The notes under the pieces: model-generated
The model's database searches: none
The model's input: the letters and a program-made list of their open reading frames with translations, nothing else
What the model was told of the DNA's origin: nothing
Made by a program: the position numbers and the translations under genes
DNA from: Candidatus Aminicenantota bacterium
GTDB taxonomy: Bacteria > Acidobacteriota > Aminicenantia > Aminicenantales > UBA4085
Assembly: GCA_003141555.1 (NCBI GenBank)
Contig: PLMN01000005.1
Span: forward strand, 1 to 64,000
DNA: 64,000 nucleotides
Direction of reading: 5' to 3'
Part shown: positions 17,348-26,996 of the stretch, one piece after another
Position numbering within the stretch: the stretch's first letter is position 1
How the letters are laid out: each line of letters opens with the position of its first letter

Positions 17348-19132
17348 TTAGATCCCGCCCCGGAGCATGTACCAGAACTTCCCGGTAAGCTCCTGGTACT
17401 TATTCAGGATGGCCCGGGCGAAATCGCCGGTATACTGGGTCAGGTATTCGGCCGGCTTGATCGGCTCCTTGTCGGGCGTCTTGCTGGCCAGCAATTCCTG
17501 GTAGCGCTTTTCGACGATCGGCAGGTCGGCCAGGCCTTTTTCTTCAAACTGGCGGACCGTGTCTTCCATCATCTTCTGGGCCTGCCCCCACCGAACCAGG
17601 GCCAGCCGGTTGGCCTGGCGCATCGTCCATGTGGCCGAATCCGTCCGGAAGCGATGCTGTCCGTCGATCTCGTAGCCGGCGGGAAGCTCGGTCACGCCGG
17701 CGAAGATCGGGAACCGGGCGCTCAGGCCGGGGTTGTCGACCGTGAACCAGCAAACCGTCCCGACCGCGGGCGGCAGCCAGCCGCGGCACTGAAGGACGGT
17801 CGCGTAGGCGCAGCCGTTGATGGCGATCGTCCGCGTGCCCTGGACCGTGCCGGGCTTGAGGACGTTGGCCAGCTGGGCCAGGTCGCCCGACATCCAGGGG
17901 TTGGCCAGGGGGCTGCGGATCATCTCCGGCGCGGGCAACCCGGTCGTCGGGGAAGCGGGAGTTACGGGCTGGGCCGGAGCGGGTTGCGCGGGCGGAGCGC
18001 CCTGGGCCGGCGGCTTGGCGCCGGGCGGCATTCCCCCGCCGGGCGCGCCGCCCCGGGGCCCCATAGCCGGCCGCTTCGGAATGAGGAGGTTCTTACCCTG
18101 GTCGAATTCCGTCCCGACATAGGCCTCCCGATACATCTTGAACATGTCGCGGATCGAAACCTTCTTGTCGGGCTTGACCGAGAACGGCAGCTCGGGCAGG
18201 TCCTGGGTCAGCTTGAGCGACGGAGCGAGCGTGCTGAAGACGTAAAACTCGCGGATCATATAGGGTTTGCGGACGCCGCCGTAGACCTTCCACCACTTGA
18301 ACGGCTCGCCGCTGTCGGGCTTCCACCAGCCCATGTCCTGGGCGACCTTGAAAACATTCTCCGAAGCCATGTAGTGGTCGGGATCCTTGAGGTTGATCTC
18401 ACTGATGCGCGGGATGTTGGCCGAGATGCCGACGTGGTCGTCGGGGATGCGGACCGCGGCCCAGACGCCGCCCTTCTGGAGCGGGCCCTCGCCCATGTAC
18501 TCGCAGTGCCAGACTTCTTTGGCGTCGGCGATGGTAATGCATTCGCCGCTGTCGCCGTAGCCGTACTGCTTGATGAGCTCGCCGGCGAGCTTGATCGCCT
18601 CGCGGGCGGTTTTGCAGCGCTCGAGGATGATCCGCTCGATCTCCTCAATCATGAACATGCCTTCCTGATTGTAGAGCTCGCGGCGGCCGCCGAACGTCGT
18701 CTCGCCGATGGCCAGCCCGGCTTCGTTCATGAACGGATAGGCCGAATTCACGTACTGGTAGGTCTCGGCGACCTGCGGGATTTCGCCCGTTTGGAGCATG
18801 CCCCGGACATCGGCCGGGCTTTCCGTATGCATCTTGCCGGACCAGATCTTGTTCTTCGTCCCTTCGGGGAATTTGGCGTGGGGGACGATGGTCAGCCAGT
18901 TCCGGTAATTTCCATCGCAGGTATGGGCGGTCATGACCGAACCGTCCTCTGAGGCGAGGCGGCCGACCATGATGCTCGTGCAGCCGTCGGGCTGATCCGT
19001 CCAGACGTAAGGACGGGCGGACGCCGAGGGCTTGGCCGTCGTGGCCGAGATCGAGACCAGCCCGGCCAGCAGGACCAGGACGGACAAAAGGGCGAAGCGC
19101 CGGAGCGCGTTCGAGCGGGATGGGTGGGGCAT
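17348..19132 (-). CDS. C69-family dipeptidase (PepD-like), secreted
   Basis: Protein of 594 residues with a signal peptide (about 12-34). The C69 N-terminal nucleophile motif is DGCTSI with Cys51, followed by GRLASEDGSVMTAHTCDG. In C69 enzymes the cysteine becomes N-terminal after processing; here about 16 residues lie between the signal cleavage and Cys51, implying a propeptide. A Pro/Ala/Gly-rich insert lies at about 357-404 (PGGGMPPGAKPP). The rest follows the family (NEAGLAIGETTF, WHCEYMGEG). AAGGAGG precedes the ATG. It probably hydrolyses dipeptides released by the nearby peptidases. Confidence 0.85.
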   Translation of the reverse strand: MPHPSRSNALRRFALLSVLVLLAGLVSISATTAKPSASARPYVWTDQPDGCTSIMVGRLASEDGSVMTAHTCDGNYRNWLTIVPHAKFPEGTKNKIWSGKMHTESPADVRGMLQTGEIPQVAETYQYVNSAYPFMNEAGLAIGETTFGGRRELYNQEGMFMIEEIERIILERCKTAREAIKLAGELIKQYGYGDSGECITIADAKEVWHCEYMGEGPLQKGGVWAAVRIPDDHVGISANIPRISEINLKDPDHYMASENVFKVAQDMGWWKPDSGEPFKWWKVYGGVRKPYMIREFYVFSTLAPSLKLTQDLPELPFSVKPDKKVSIRDMFKMYREAYVGTEFDQGKNLLIPKRPAMGPRGGAPGGGMPPGAKPPAQGAPPAQPAPAQPVTPASPTTGLPAPEMIRSPLANPWMSGDLAQLANVLKPGTVQGTRTIAINGCAYATVLQCRGWLPPAVGTVCWFTVDNPGLSARFPIFAGVTELPAGYEIDGQHRFRTDSATWTMRQANRLALVRWGQAQKMMEDTVRQFEEKGLADLPIVEKRYQELLASKTPDKEPIKPAEYLTQYTGDFARAILNKYQELTGKFWYMLRGGI

Positions 19133-19336
19133 GGGTCGTTTCCTCCTTCGGAAGGGCCATTATTGTAGAGGCGCGCCGCCCCTGTCAACCTATATTCGGC
19201 CATGAAATCCGCCGTCCAAGGACGAGCCTTCGGTCCGCCGCGCGCCCGAAACCCCTTCCGCCGTTGAAAACGGAGCCCGTCCCGGCATATCATGATTCCG
19301 CCGTCCGCACGGACATCCGGAAAACGAGGTGCGGGA

Positions 19337-20842
19337 ATGAAAAAAATCGTCATCATCGGTTCGGGCATCGGCGGATTGACGGCCGCCTGCCTGCTGGCTA
19401 AGAAAGGGCATCGGGTGACGCTTTTCGAGTCCCACAGCGCGCCGGGCGGCTACACGGCTGGGTTCTGGAAAAAGGGGTTCTATTTCGAGAGCGGGACGCT
19501 GGCCTACGAGAGCTCCGGGGTCATGGACAAGACCCTGGCCGACATCGGGATCGCGGACCAGGTCCGGAGGATCCGCAAAAAGGACCGCTGGGTATCCCCC
19601 TATTTCGATTTTGAATTCCGCACCCTGGACGACTTCAAAACCGCGGCCCGGACCGCCTTTCCGGAATCGAAGGCGGGGCTCGACGGCTATTTCGCCGAGA
19701 TCGACAAGCTGTCCGCCGTCATGGAGCCGTTCATCCTCAAGCCCATGCCGATGCAGTTCGCCGGCCTGAAGGCGCTCCGGGCGACGCTCCCCTACATCCT
19801 CGCGGGCCCGAAATACCTCAGGATCCAAAAAGCATACAAGGGCAAGACCGTTCTCGACATGGCCGACACCTTCTTTCCCAAAGGCACGCCCGTCCACCGC
19901 CTGTTCGCGGACATCGGCTACCCCGAGATGGGGATGGAAGGCCTCGGCGGCTTCTTCCTCACCATGACCAAGGACTACTGGCACGTGGCCGACGGGATGC
20001 AGCGCCTGGCCGACGCCCTGGCCGCGAAATTCCAGGACGCGGGCGGGACGCTGAAGCTCCGGAGCCGGGTGGACAAGATCCTGACCGCGGGCGGCGCGGC
20101 CGTGGGCATCGAGAGCGGCGGAGTGCGGTTCGAGGCCGACTTCGTCATCTCGGCCTGCGACTACAAGTCCACGTTCCTGAATCTCCTCGACAATCCGGCG
20201 CTCGTCCCCGCGGCGCAGATGGAGAAGATCCGCCGGGCGGAGGTCTCCGAAGGCGTTTTCACCGTCTATCTCGGCCTGTCAACGCCCAACGCCGAGCTCG
20301 AGCGCTCCATGAAGGCCTACAGCGTCAATTACAGCCCCCTGGGCGGCAATATCGACTTCGCCGATCCCGGCGACGCCGATTACTTCGCCAAGTGCGGCTT
20401 CGGCCTCCACTCGCTGAGCCTGATCAACCCGGCGCTCGCTCCCGAAGGAAAATCCTCGCTCATGATTCAGGCGATGAGCCCTTATCGCTGGCAGGACAAC
20501 TGGCACAAGGGCGACCGGGAGGCCTACCGGGCGCTCAAAGACAAGGTCAGGGAGGTTCTCGTCGAGCGGGCGGAAGCGATCGTCCCGGGCTTGCGCTCCG
20601 CGATCGAATTCCAGGATGCGGCCACCCCGCTGACCTATGAGCGCTACACGGGCAATACCGACGGCGCGACATCCGCCTGGTCGTGGAACCCCCGCAAGAA
20701 ATTCTACGAGGGCGGGATGTCGAAGATGACGGTCGCGACCCCGGTGCGCAACCTCCTGATCGGATCGTGCTGGGTGGGGCAGATCGGCGGCATCCCGAGC
20801 GCGATCGCCGCCGCCTACCTGTGCGCCAAGAAGATCGGGTAA
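19337..20842 (+). CDS. FAD-dependent oxidoreductase, phytoene desaturase-like
   Basis: Protein of 501 residues. The N-terminal dinucleotide-binding motif is VIIGSGIGGLTAACLL, followed by a glutamate-ended strand (LFES). The C-terminal FAD contact IGGIPSAIAAAYLCAKKIG is typical of the CrtI/amine oxidase superfamily. GYTAGFWKKGFYFESG near residue 40 fits carotenoid desaturase or prolycopene isomerase-like proteins (the crtISO and all-trans-retinol saturase group). The substrate is unknown. ATG 19337 follows GAGGTGCGGGA. It lies next to an envelope glycan cluster, but the GWxTD gene between them runs the opposite way. Confidence 0.8.
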   Translation: MKKIVIIGSGIGGLTAACLLAKKGHRVTLFESHSAPGGYTAGFWKKGFYFESGTLAYESSGVMDKTLADIGIADQVRRIRKKDRWVSPYFDFEFRTLDDFKTAARTAFPESKAGLDGYFAEIDKLSAVMEPFILKPMPMQFAGLKALRATLPYILAGPKYLRIQKAYKGKTVLDMADTFFPKGTPVHRLFADIGYPEMGMEGLGGFFLTMTKDYWHVADGMQRLADALAAKFQDAGGTLKLRSRVDKILTAGGAAVGIESGGVRFEADFVISACDYKSTFLNLLDNPALVPAAQMEKIRRAEVSEGVFTVYLGLSTPNAELERSMKAYSVNYSPLGGNIDFADPGDADYFAKCGFGLHSLSLINPALAPEGKSSLMIQAMSPYRWQDNWHKGDREAYRALKDKVREVLVERAEAIVPGLRSAIEFQDAATPLTYERYTGNTDGATSAWSWNPRKKFYEGGMSKMTVATPVRNLLIGSCWVGQIGGIPSAIAAAYLCAKKIG

Positions 20843-20851
20843 GCGGACCGC

Positions 20852-21523
20852 CTATTTCCGGGTGGGCTCCTTCATGGCTTTCAAGGCCTCGAGCTTCTGC
20901 TGGTAAGCGGCCGGATCGGAGACGGCGAAGAAGCCGTTCTTGTTGTACAGCTCGAGCGCGCCGCGGTACCGGCCCTCGTCCGTCGATGACTGCCGCAGGA
21001 GCCAGCCGTTGGGGGAGCGATACTGGAACACATAGTTCACGAGACGGTTGCCGGCGGGGTAGGTCCAGGTCTCGGCGGTGTTGGCCGACACGTCCTCATT
21101 CGTCCGGTCGTTCGTCCCCGTCGAGAACTGCCCCGCGCTGGCCGCGGACGGGTTGGCCGTCTGCACGCCCCAGGCATCGTTCTGCTGGAAGATCACCTGC
21201 GACGGAGGTCCGTTCAGGAGATAGACATGGGCCCGGTCGACGTTGAACGGCTGCCGCGCGTTCTCCCGCTTGAACGTCTTCCGGCAGTATTCCAACCGCT
21301 TGTTGAACTCGTCCTCGGCATAAGGCGAGCGGACCGTCCAGAAAAGCTTTTGGAACTCGAGCCGGGCCGTGGGCCCGAGCTGCTTATAGGTCTGCCACTC
21401 GTAGTCCTGCATCACGTAGTAATGCATGGCATACCAGTCGTCTTTGGACGGGATAAAATTGATCCCGCAGGCCGCAAGCATCAGGCCGGCTAGGACCAAG
21501 GCCGCGATTTTGGATGCTCTCAT
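20852..21523 (-). CDS. GWxTD-domain lipoprotein
   Basis: Protein of 223 residues with a lipoprotein signal (ALVLAGLMLAAC, Cys19). The mature part shows the GWxTD layout: DYEWQTYKQLGPTARLEFQKLFWTVRSP, then FNKRLEYCRKTF and RAHVYLLNGPPSQVIF. The literal GWxTD tetrad is replaced by YEWQTY. A Ser/Thr/Asn-rich linker (about 124-145) separates a second part containing YRSPNGWLL. The function of the domain is unknown; it is frequent in Acidobacteria and relatives. A TACAAT-like -10 occurs upstream on the minus strand (21584-21579). Confidence 0.7.
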   Translation of the reverse strand: MRASKIAALVLAGLMLAACGINFIPSKDDWYAMHYYVMQDYEWQTYKQLGPTARLEFQKLFWTVRSPYAEDEFNKRLEYCRKTFKRENARQPFNVDRAHVYLLNGPPSQVIFQQNDAWGVQTANPSAASAGQFSTGTNDRTNEDVSANTAETWTYPAGNRLVNYVFQYRSPNGWLLRQSSTDEGRYRGALELYNKNGFFAVSDPAAYQQKLEALKAMKEPTRK

Positions 21524-21651
21524 TTTCCCCTCCCCGTAGGCCGCTCATCCCCTCGAACGCCCAGCCATCCGCCTAGGATTGTATCACACTGATAAATTAG
21601 GCGACAGGCAACGCGATATCCAAATATTAGGATCGAGTATCCGAGAACGGG

Positions 21652-21680
21652 TTGCCTGGCGCCGGATTAACACATACAAT
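21652..21680 (+). promoter_or_regulatory. Promoter of the glycan cluster, probably leaderless
   Basis: TTGCCT (21652-21657), a 17-bp spacer and TACAAT (21675-21680). The ATG of the GT-C gene is at 21688, 7 bases after the -10 box, and no Shine-Dalgarno sequence precedes it. This repeats the arrangement seen at 202. Confidence 0.45.
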
Positions 21681-21687
21681 ACCCCCG

Positions 21688-23466
21688 ATGAGCGAGCCGG
21701 CGGCCCCAATCGTCCCCCGCGCCGAATTCCATAAAGAGCATGCCTTGGCTCTCGCCTCGGGCGCCCTCTTCTTCCTGGCCTTTTTCGGGCTGACCGAGAC
21801 CGCCTCCGGCCTGGTCATCACCTTCCAATCGCCCATGACCTACGTCTCGCCCGGCGAGGCCCTGTTCTGGCTCGGCCACGCCCTGCTCCTTTTCCCGGGG
21901 GCTTGCCTGATCGGCTTCGGCCTCGGCCCCTGGCTAGCCCCGCGCCTGCTCAAGACCTGGCAGCTCGCCGACGGGATGGACCGGCGGACGCGGATCGCCG
22001 TCGCCCTGATCCTGTTTTGCTTCGCGGCAGGCGCGGCCCGGCTTTCCCACGCCGTGGTGGTGTCCGACTATCCGGTCACCGACGACGAATACGCTACCCG
22101 CTTCGGCGGCCAGACCCTCGCTCTGGGTAAGGCCGCGGTGCCCGCCCCCGAGCCCTGGGAGGCTTTCTCGACCCTGTTCCTGACGGTGCGCGACGGACGC
22201 GTGTCGAGCTTCGATTTCCCCGGCGTGCAGGTCGCCTGGGCCGTCGCGGAGGTCACGCACACCGGCCCATGGATCTACGCCCTCGCGGCGGCCCTGGCCG
22301 CGCTTTGCCTGATGCTCCTCCTCGGCCTCCGCCTTTCGATGGCCTACGGGATCCTGGCGTTCGTCTTCTTTCTTTTTTCGCCGATGGCCTTCGCCCTTTC
22401 GGCCACGACCCATGCCCATCTTCTCTCTCGCGCGCTGATCGCCCTGACCCTGCTGCTTTACGTCAAAGCCGAGAAGACGGACTCGTGGGGCGCCTGGGCC
22501 CGGGTCGGGCTCGCGGCCGGATTCGCATTCTTCTGCCGTCCGATCGAAACGCTGTTCCTCCTGGCCCCGCTTGTCCTCGACCTCGTCGTCCGCAGCCTCC
22601 GGAAGCGGAGCGCGGGCCGTCGGGCCGTCTACGGCCTGATGCTCGGCGCGGCGCTCCCCCTGGCGCTTTTCTCCCTCCACAACGGGCTCGTCACGGGCGA
22701 CGCGCTCATGCCCGCCCGCCTGACTGCCGAAGGCTCGATCGGAGCCGTCGGCTCCGGCTCGCTCTGGGCCCGCTTCGGGCAGAACGCGGGCTTCAACCTG
22801 TTCCTGCTCATCGTCTGGTTCCTGGGCCCGCTCGGGCTCCTCCTGGCCCTCCTCGGCGTCCTGACCGACCGCTTCACGCGCCTGCTCGGTCTGGGCGTGG
22901 CGGCGATCCTGGCCGCGGCCCTGATCCACAACAACCAGGGGCTCCACATCGTCGGCCCCATCCACTATTCGGAATGCGCCGTGCCCCTGACCATCCTGGC
23001 GGTCCATGGCTTGGCGAATCTCCGAGCGTGGTTCGCCCGGCGCGCCATTTCCTTCCGCGAGGCCGCCTGCATGCTGGCCGGCGCGCTGGTCCTCGGGCTC
23101 GGGACATTCAACGCGTGGCAGGGCGCGGCCCTGAACCGGTTGACCCAGCCCCAGAAGGACATCTACGGCCGGATCGAGCGCGAAGCAGTGCCCCCGGCCG
23201 GCGGGCAGTCCGTAGTCCTGGCCCCACGCTTCCGCAAGGTTTGGGAGAACATCCCCGAATTCAAGGCTCTGGGCGGCTGGGTGTTCCAATGGCGCCGCGC
23301 CCGGCCCGACCTGTCCGACCGGATTCTGATCGTCCACGACGTCCCCGGCGCTGAAGAGGCCCTGAGAAAGCAGTTCCCCGAGCGGAGTTTTTTCCGTCTC
23401 CGAAACCTGCCCGATTCGCCGTATTTCGAGATCGCGGCCCTCGGGAACGAGCCGCCGTTGCGATAG
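21688..23466 (+). CDS. Multi-pass GT-C-type glycosyltransferase-like membrane protein
   Basis: Integral membrane protein of 592 residues with roughly 10-12 hydrophobic helices. After the second helix region, PVTDDEYATRFGGQTLALG carries a DDE segment in the loop position where GT-C enzymes (PMT, ArnT, PglB-like) hold their acidic catalytic residues. The C-terminal 100 residues are soluble. It probably transfers a sugar from a polyprenyl-phosphate donor on the outer face of the inner membrane. An in-frame TTG at 21652 exists but lies in the promoter; ATG 21688 is preferred. It heads seven co-directional genes. Confidence 0.7.
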   Translation: MSEPAAPIVPRAEFHKEHALALASGALFFLAFFGLTETASGLVITFQSPMTYVSPGEALFWLGHALLLFPGACLIGFGLGPWLAPRLLKTWQLADGMDRRTRIAVALILFCFAAGAARLSHAVVVSDYPVTDDEYATRFGGQTLALGKAAVPAPEPWEAFSTLFLTVRDGRVSSFDFPGVQVAWAVAEVTHTGPWIYALAAALAALCLMLLLGLRLSMAYGILAFVFFLFSPMAFALSATTHAHLLSRALIALTLLLYVKAEKTDSWGAWARVGLAAGFAFFCRPIETLFLLAPLVLDLVVRSLRKRSAGRRAVYGLMLGAALPLALFSLHNGLVTGDALMPARLTAEGSIGAVGSGSLWARFGQNAGFNLFLLIVWFLGPLGLLLALLGVLTDRFTRLLGLGVAAILAAALIHNNQGLHIVGPIHYSECAVPLTILAVHGLANLRAWFARRAISFREAACMLAGALVLGLGTFNAWQGAALNRLTQPQKDIYGRIEREAVPPAGGQSVVLAPRFRKVWENIPEFKALGGWVFQWRRARPDLSDRILIVHDVPGAEEALRKQFPERSFFRLRNLPDSPYFEIAALGNEPPLR

Positions 23467-23476
23467 GCTGAAAGCG

Positions 23477-24430
23477 GTGAAGCCCGTCCGCTATCGAGAG
23501 TTCGCGTATTACGCCTACGGATTTGGCGCGGGCGCCCTCAATGTTCTCCGGAACGGCTTCCGGTCCGGCTTTCGGGCGACGACATCCTCGATCCTCCAGC
23601 CCATCAACAGCTATACGCGGTTCCCGGAGTACTATTTTTTGGAAGAGGTCGTGGCCGCGGCGACGCGGGCCCGCGGCAAGGAGCGGCCTCTCGCGGTCCT
23701 CGACGTCGGCAGTCCCAAGCTCGCTGGAATGATCCTGGCCGACCGCTACCCCGTCCGCCTCCGGGCGATCGACATCAGCCCGTCGGCTATTCGCCCCTAC
23801 GAGAAGATGTGGCCCGCCGCCGGAAAGCGGGCCCGCGGCCGAATGGCCTTCGAGCTGGGGGACGCCCGCCGGCTTCCCTACCCAGACGCCTCGTTTGACG
23901 TCGCTTACGCCCTCAGCGTGCTCGAGCACGTGGAAGGAGAGGGCGGGGACGCGGCGGCCGCCTCCGAAATGGCCCGCGTCCTCAAGCCGGGCGGAACGCT
24001 GTTCATCAGCGTCCCGTTCGGGCCGCGCTTTGCCGTGCAGACAATCGCCGGCATGGCCCATGCCGTGGAGCGCGTTTCCGCCGGACGATTTTTTTTCTTC
24101 CAGCGGATCTACGACAAGCGGCGGGTCGAGGTAAATCTCGTCGCCCCCCTGGCCGCCGCCGGGATGGCCGTGCGCCGGATCGTCACCGTCCGGCGCCGGA
24201 CGACGAGAACAGCCACGGCGGCGAGCGCCCTACGGCGGACACTCCCGGAGGGCGTCCTGGCCGCCCTGGGATTCCTGAATCCGCTCCTGAGCCGAGCCGT
24301 CAATCGCCACGAGGAGGGAATCGCGGAGAACATCGCCGGCGACTACGGGCCGATCCACAGCTTCGGCGATATTTACGGGGACGTCATCCTGATCGCGGAG
24401 AAGCTCGCCGTCGCGGGAGGCCCCCGGTGA
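23477..24430 (+). CDS. SAM-dependent class I methyltransferase
   Basis: Protein of 317 residues. The SAM site is visible: motif I VLDVGSPKLAGM (a variant of the usual GxGxG), the acidic residue at the end of strand 2 in AIDISPSA, GDARRLPYPDASFDVAYALSVLEH for motifs II and III, and RVLKPGGTLFISVPFG. The substrate is not evident; position suggests a lipid or glycan. GTG 23477 is used. The stop overlaps the next start by 4 bases (GTGA), so translation is coupled. Confidence 0.8.
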   Translation: MKPVRYREFAYYAYGFGAGALNVLRNGFRSGFRATTSSILQPINSYTRFPEYYFLEEVVAAATRARGKERPLAVLDVGSPKLAGMILADRYPVRLRAIDISPSAIRPYEKMWPAAGKRARGRMAFELGDARRLPYPDASFDVAYALSVLEHVEGEGGDAAAASEMARVLKPGGTLFISVPFGPRFAVQTIAGMAHAVERVSAGRFFFFQRIYDKRRVEVNLVAPLAAAGMAVRRIVTVRRRTTRTATAASALRRTLPEGVLAALGFLNPLLSRAVNRHEEGIAENIAGDYGPIHSFGDIYGDVILIAEKLAVAGGPR

Positions 24431-25809
24431 AAATCCTCCTCCTCAATCCGCACGATCCCGCCGCGCCCGCGGTCTCGCCCTGGCCGCATCTCGGGCTCAC
24501 CCTGATGGCCACACGCGCGCGGGACCTGGGCCATTCGCCCGCCGTCGTGGACTACGCCTTCGCCCCGCGGGCGCCCGCGGTCGCGGAGCTCATCGCGGAG
24601 CGATCACCCGACGTCATCGGCGTGACACTCTACACCGCCCACATGAGCCGGGCCCGCGCGCTCATCCGCGAGATCCGGCGCCTGACGGACGCACCCCTGG
24701 CGGTGGGCGGCCCGCACGCCACGCTCTATGCCGACGAGCTGGCGGCCGAGGGCCTGGCCGACGCGGTCTTCCGCGGCGAATGCGATCTCGCCTTCGCCCG
24801 GGAGCTGCCCGGGCTCAGGCGGGAGAGCGGGACGCGGATCATCAGCGCCGAACCGCCGAGCCTCGACGAAGTCCCCCCGCCCGATTTCAGCCTGGCCTGC
24901 GGATCGGCCGACCTGACATCCTACCCGCTCCAGCTGTCGCGGGGATGCCCCTTCGGCTGTTCGTTCTGCTCGGTCCGTTCTATCTCCACGCGCCGCGTCC
25001 GCTACCGCGATCCCGCCCGCTGTTTGGACGAAGTCGAGGCGGCCCTGCCGCGCCTGCCGAAAGCGCGATTCGTCCGGATCGTGGACGACTGCCCGACCTT
25101 CGATCTCGAACGGTTCAAGACGTTCCTCCGGAACTACGCCCGGCGCGGAATCGACCGGCCTCTCCATATCGACAATCTGCGGGCGGACCGGTTCGACGAC
25201 GAGATGCTGGACCTCATCCGCCGGATCGGCGTCGACCATCTCTGTATCGGCGTGGAATCCGGCCATCCCGGGGTCTTCGCCGCGATCAACAAAGGCGAAA
25301 CGCTCGAGGACATTGTCCGCGCGGCGCGAATGATCAAGCGCCACGGGATCCGCCTCTATGTCTGCTTCATCGTCGGCCTTCCGGAATCGACCCCCGCGGC
25401 CGAGCGCGAGTCGATCCGCCTGGCCCGGGCGCTGAAACCGGCCTGGATCTATTGGAACCTCTTCCAACCGCACAAGGGCACCGAAGCCCGGGCCTGGTTC
25501 GAGAGCCACGGCCGGATCTTCGACGAAGAGGACAAGAGCAGCCTGATCGGCCTCGGACTGGGTACGACGGACGCGCCCTGCGACACGCCCGATTTCCCAG
25601 CGGACGCGCGCCGGCGGGCGCACATCGCCGCCTCTCTGGCCACGGGCGCCTACTGGCTCAATCCCCTGTATTTCCCGCGCTATGCCGCCCTGATCCGGCG
25701 GGAAGGGCTGGCGGGAGCGTTCATCCGGGGCTTGCCGGCAGCGCTGCGGATCAACGCCGGGATGCTCGGCCACCGCATCGCCCGGGCGGCGCGGGGCCGG
25801 AGGAGATGA
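24427..25809 (+). CDS. B12-binding-domain radical SAM protein
   Basis: Protein of 460 residues. Residues 1-130 resemble a cobalamin-binding Rossmann domain (ILLLNPHDPA, DVIGVTLYTAHMSRA, LAVGGPHATLYADEL) without the DxHxxG histidine. The radical SAM cluster motif is CPFGCSFC (Cys174, Cys178, Cys181), followed by a TIM-barrel core (FVRIVDDCPTF, LCIGVESGHPGV). Such proteins methylate or rearrange unreactive carbons in lipids, hopanoids and glycans. GTG 24427 overlaps the methyltransferase stop. It is the least predictable enzyme of the cluster. Confidence 0.85.
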   Translation: MKILLLNPHDPAAPAVSPWPHLGLTLMATRARDLGHSPAVVDYAFAPRAPAVAELIAERSPDVIGVTLYTAHMSRARALIREIRRLTDAPLAVGGPHATLYADELAAEGLADAVFRGECDLAFARELPGLRRESGTRIISAEPPSLDEVPPPDFSLACGSADLTSYPLQLSRGCPFGCSFCSVRSISTRRVRYRDPARCLDEVEAALPRLPKARFVRIVDDCPTFDLERFKTFLRNYARRGIDRPLHIDNLRADRFDDEMLDLIRRIGVDHLCIGVESGHPGVFAAINKGETLEDIVRAARMIKRHGIRLYVCFIVGLPESTPAAERESIRLARALKPAWIYWNLFQPHKGTEARAWFESHGRIFDEEDKSSLIGLGLGTTDAPCDTPDFPADARRRAHIAASLATGAYWLNPLYFPRYAALIRREGLAGAFIRGLPAALRINAGMLGHRIARAARGRRR

Positions 25810-25813
25810 CGGC

Positions 25814-26965
25814 GTGCGCATCGGACTGACCGTCAGCACCTTCCCACCCTACCAGGGCGGCATGGGCAACATGGCCTGGTCTTACGCCCTGGGGCTGACG
25901 CGCCGCGGACACGAAGTGGAGGTCTTTTGTCCGGCAATTCGCGGCGGGCTCGACCGGGAGCTCGCCGCGCCATTCGCCATCCACCGCCTCGAGCCCTGGC
26001 TCCGGGTGCGCAACAGCGCGTTCCTCCCCCAGCTCGCCGGGCGCCTCGCGGGCTTCGACGTCGTGAACCTCCACTATCCGTTTTACGGCGGCGCCGAGGC
26101 GGTCTTCCTCCGGAAAAAGCTGCGCGCCGGGAAACTGCGGCTCGTCGTGAACTACCAGATGGACAATTTCAGCCCGGGCGCGGCCGGGCTGGCCTTCAAG
26201 GCGAACGCCGCCCTCCTGACCCCGCGCCTGCTCGCCGCAGCGGACAGGGTCATCGTCACGTCCGCCGACTACGCCGCCCATAGCGCCGCCGCAGTCTCCT
26301 TCGCCCGCTTTCCCGGGAAGTTCGCGGCGATCCCTCCCGGAATCGATCTCGCCCGCTTCCGCCCCGGCCCGAAGGATCCCGATCTCCTCGCCCGGTATGG
26401 ATTCGCGCCCGACGACCGGATCGTCCTGTTCGTCGGAGGCTTGGACCGGGCCCACGCTTTCAAGGGCGTCGGATTCCTCCTCGAAGCCTGGCCCAATCTG
26501 GCCGTGGACCGGGCGCGGCTGCTCATCGTCGGCCAGGGAGACCTCCGCGAGGACTATCGGAAAGCCGCGGAGAGTCTGGGCCTCGGACGGAGCATCGTCT
26601 TCGCCGATCCGGTCGGCCCGGCGGAGCTCGCGGCCTATTACCGGATGGCCGACCTCTTCGTTCTCCCCTCCACCGATTCCTCCGAGGCGTTCGGGATCGT
26701 CCTCGTCGAGGCCATGGCCTGCGGCGTGCCCGTGCTCGCTTCGGACCTGCCCGGTGTCCGGAGCGTGATCGAGCCGGGGCGGAATGGGGAGCTTTTTCGC
26801 GCCCGCGAGGCGGCCGATCTGCTGGACAAGATCCGCCCAATTCTGATAAACGAGGAGTTGCGCCGAGGCATGGCCCACGCCGCGATCGAAGCGGCTTCGG
26901 GCTATGACCAGGAGAAAATCTGGGACCGCGTGGACGCGGTCTTTCGCAAGGCGGCTTTAAAATGA
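25814..26965 (+). CDS. Family 4 glycosyltransferase (GT-B)
   Basis: Cytosolic or membrane-associated enzyme of 383 residues. The N-terminal Rossmann domain starts RIGLTVSTFPPYQGGMGNMAWSYA. The C-terminal domain has ILFVGGLDR-like sequence, KGVGFLLEAW and the E-x7-E signature SSEAFGIVLVEAMACGVP, typical of retaining GT4 enzymes. It would use a nucleotide-sugar donor. GTG 25814 begins 4 bases after the radical SAM stop. Confidence 0.85.
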   Translation: MRIGLTVSTFPPYQGGMGNMAWSYALGLTRRGHEVEVFCPAIRGGLDRELAAPFAIHRLEPWLRVRNSAFLPQLAGRLAGFDVVNLHYPFYGGAEAVFLRKKLRAGKLRLVVNYQMDNFSPGAAGLAFKANAALLTPRLLAAADRVIVTSADYAAHSAAAVSFARFPGKFAAIPPGIDLARFRPGPKDPDLLARYGFAPDDRIVLFVGGLDRAHAFKGVGFLLEAWPNLAVDRARLLIVGQGDLREDYRKAAESLGLGRSIVFADPVGPAELAAYYRMADLFVLPSTDSSEAFGIVLVEAMACGVPVLASDLPGVRSVIEPGRNGELFRAREAADLLDKIRPILINEELRRGMAHAAIEAASGYDQEKIWDRVDAVFRKAALK

Positions 26966-26996
26966 GGCAGAACGACGGGCGCGGCCGGGAGCGGGC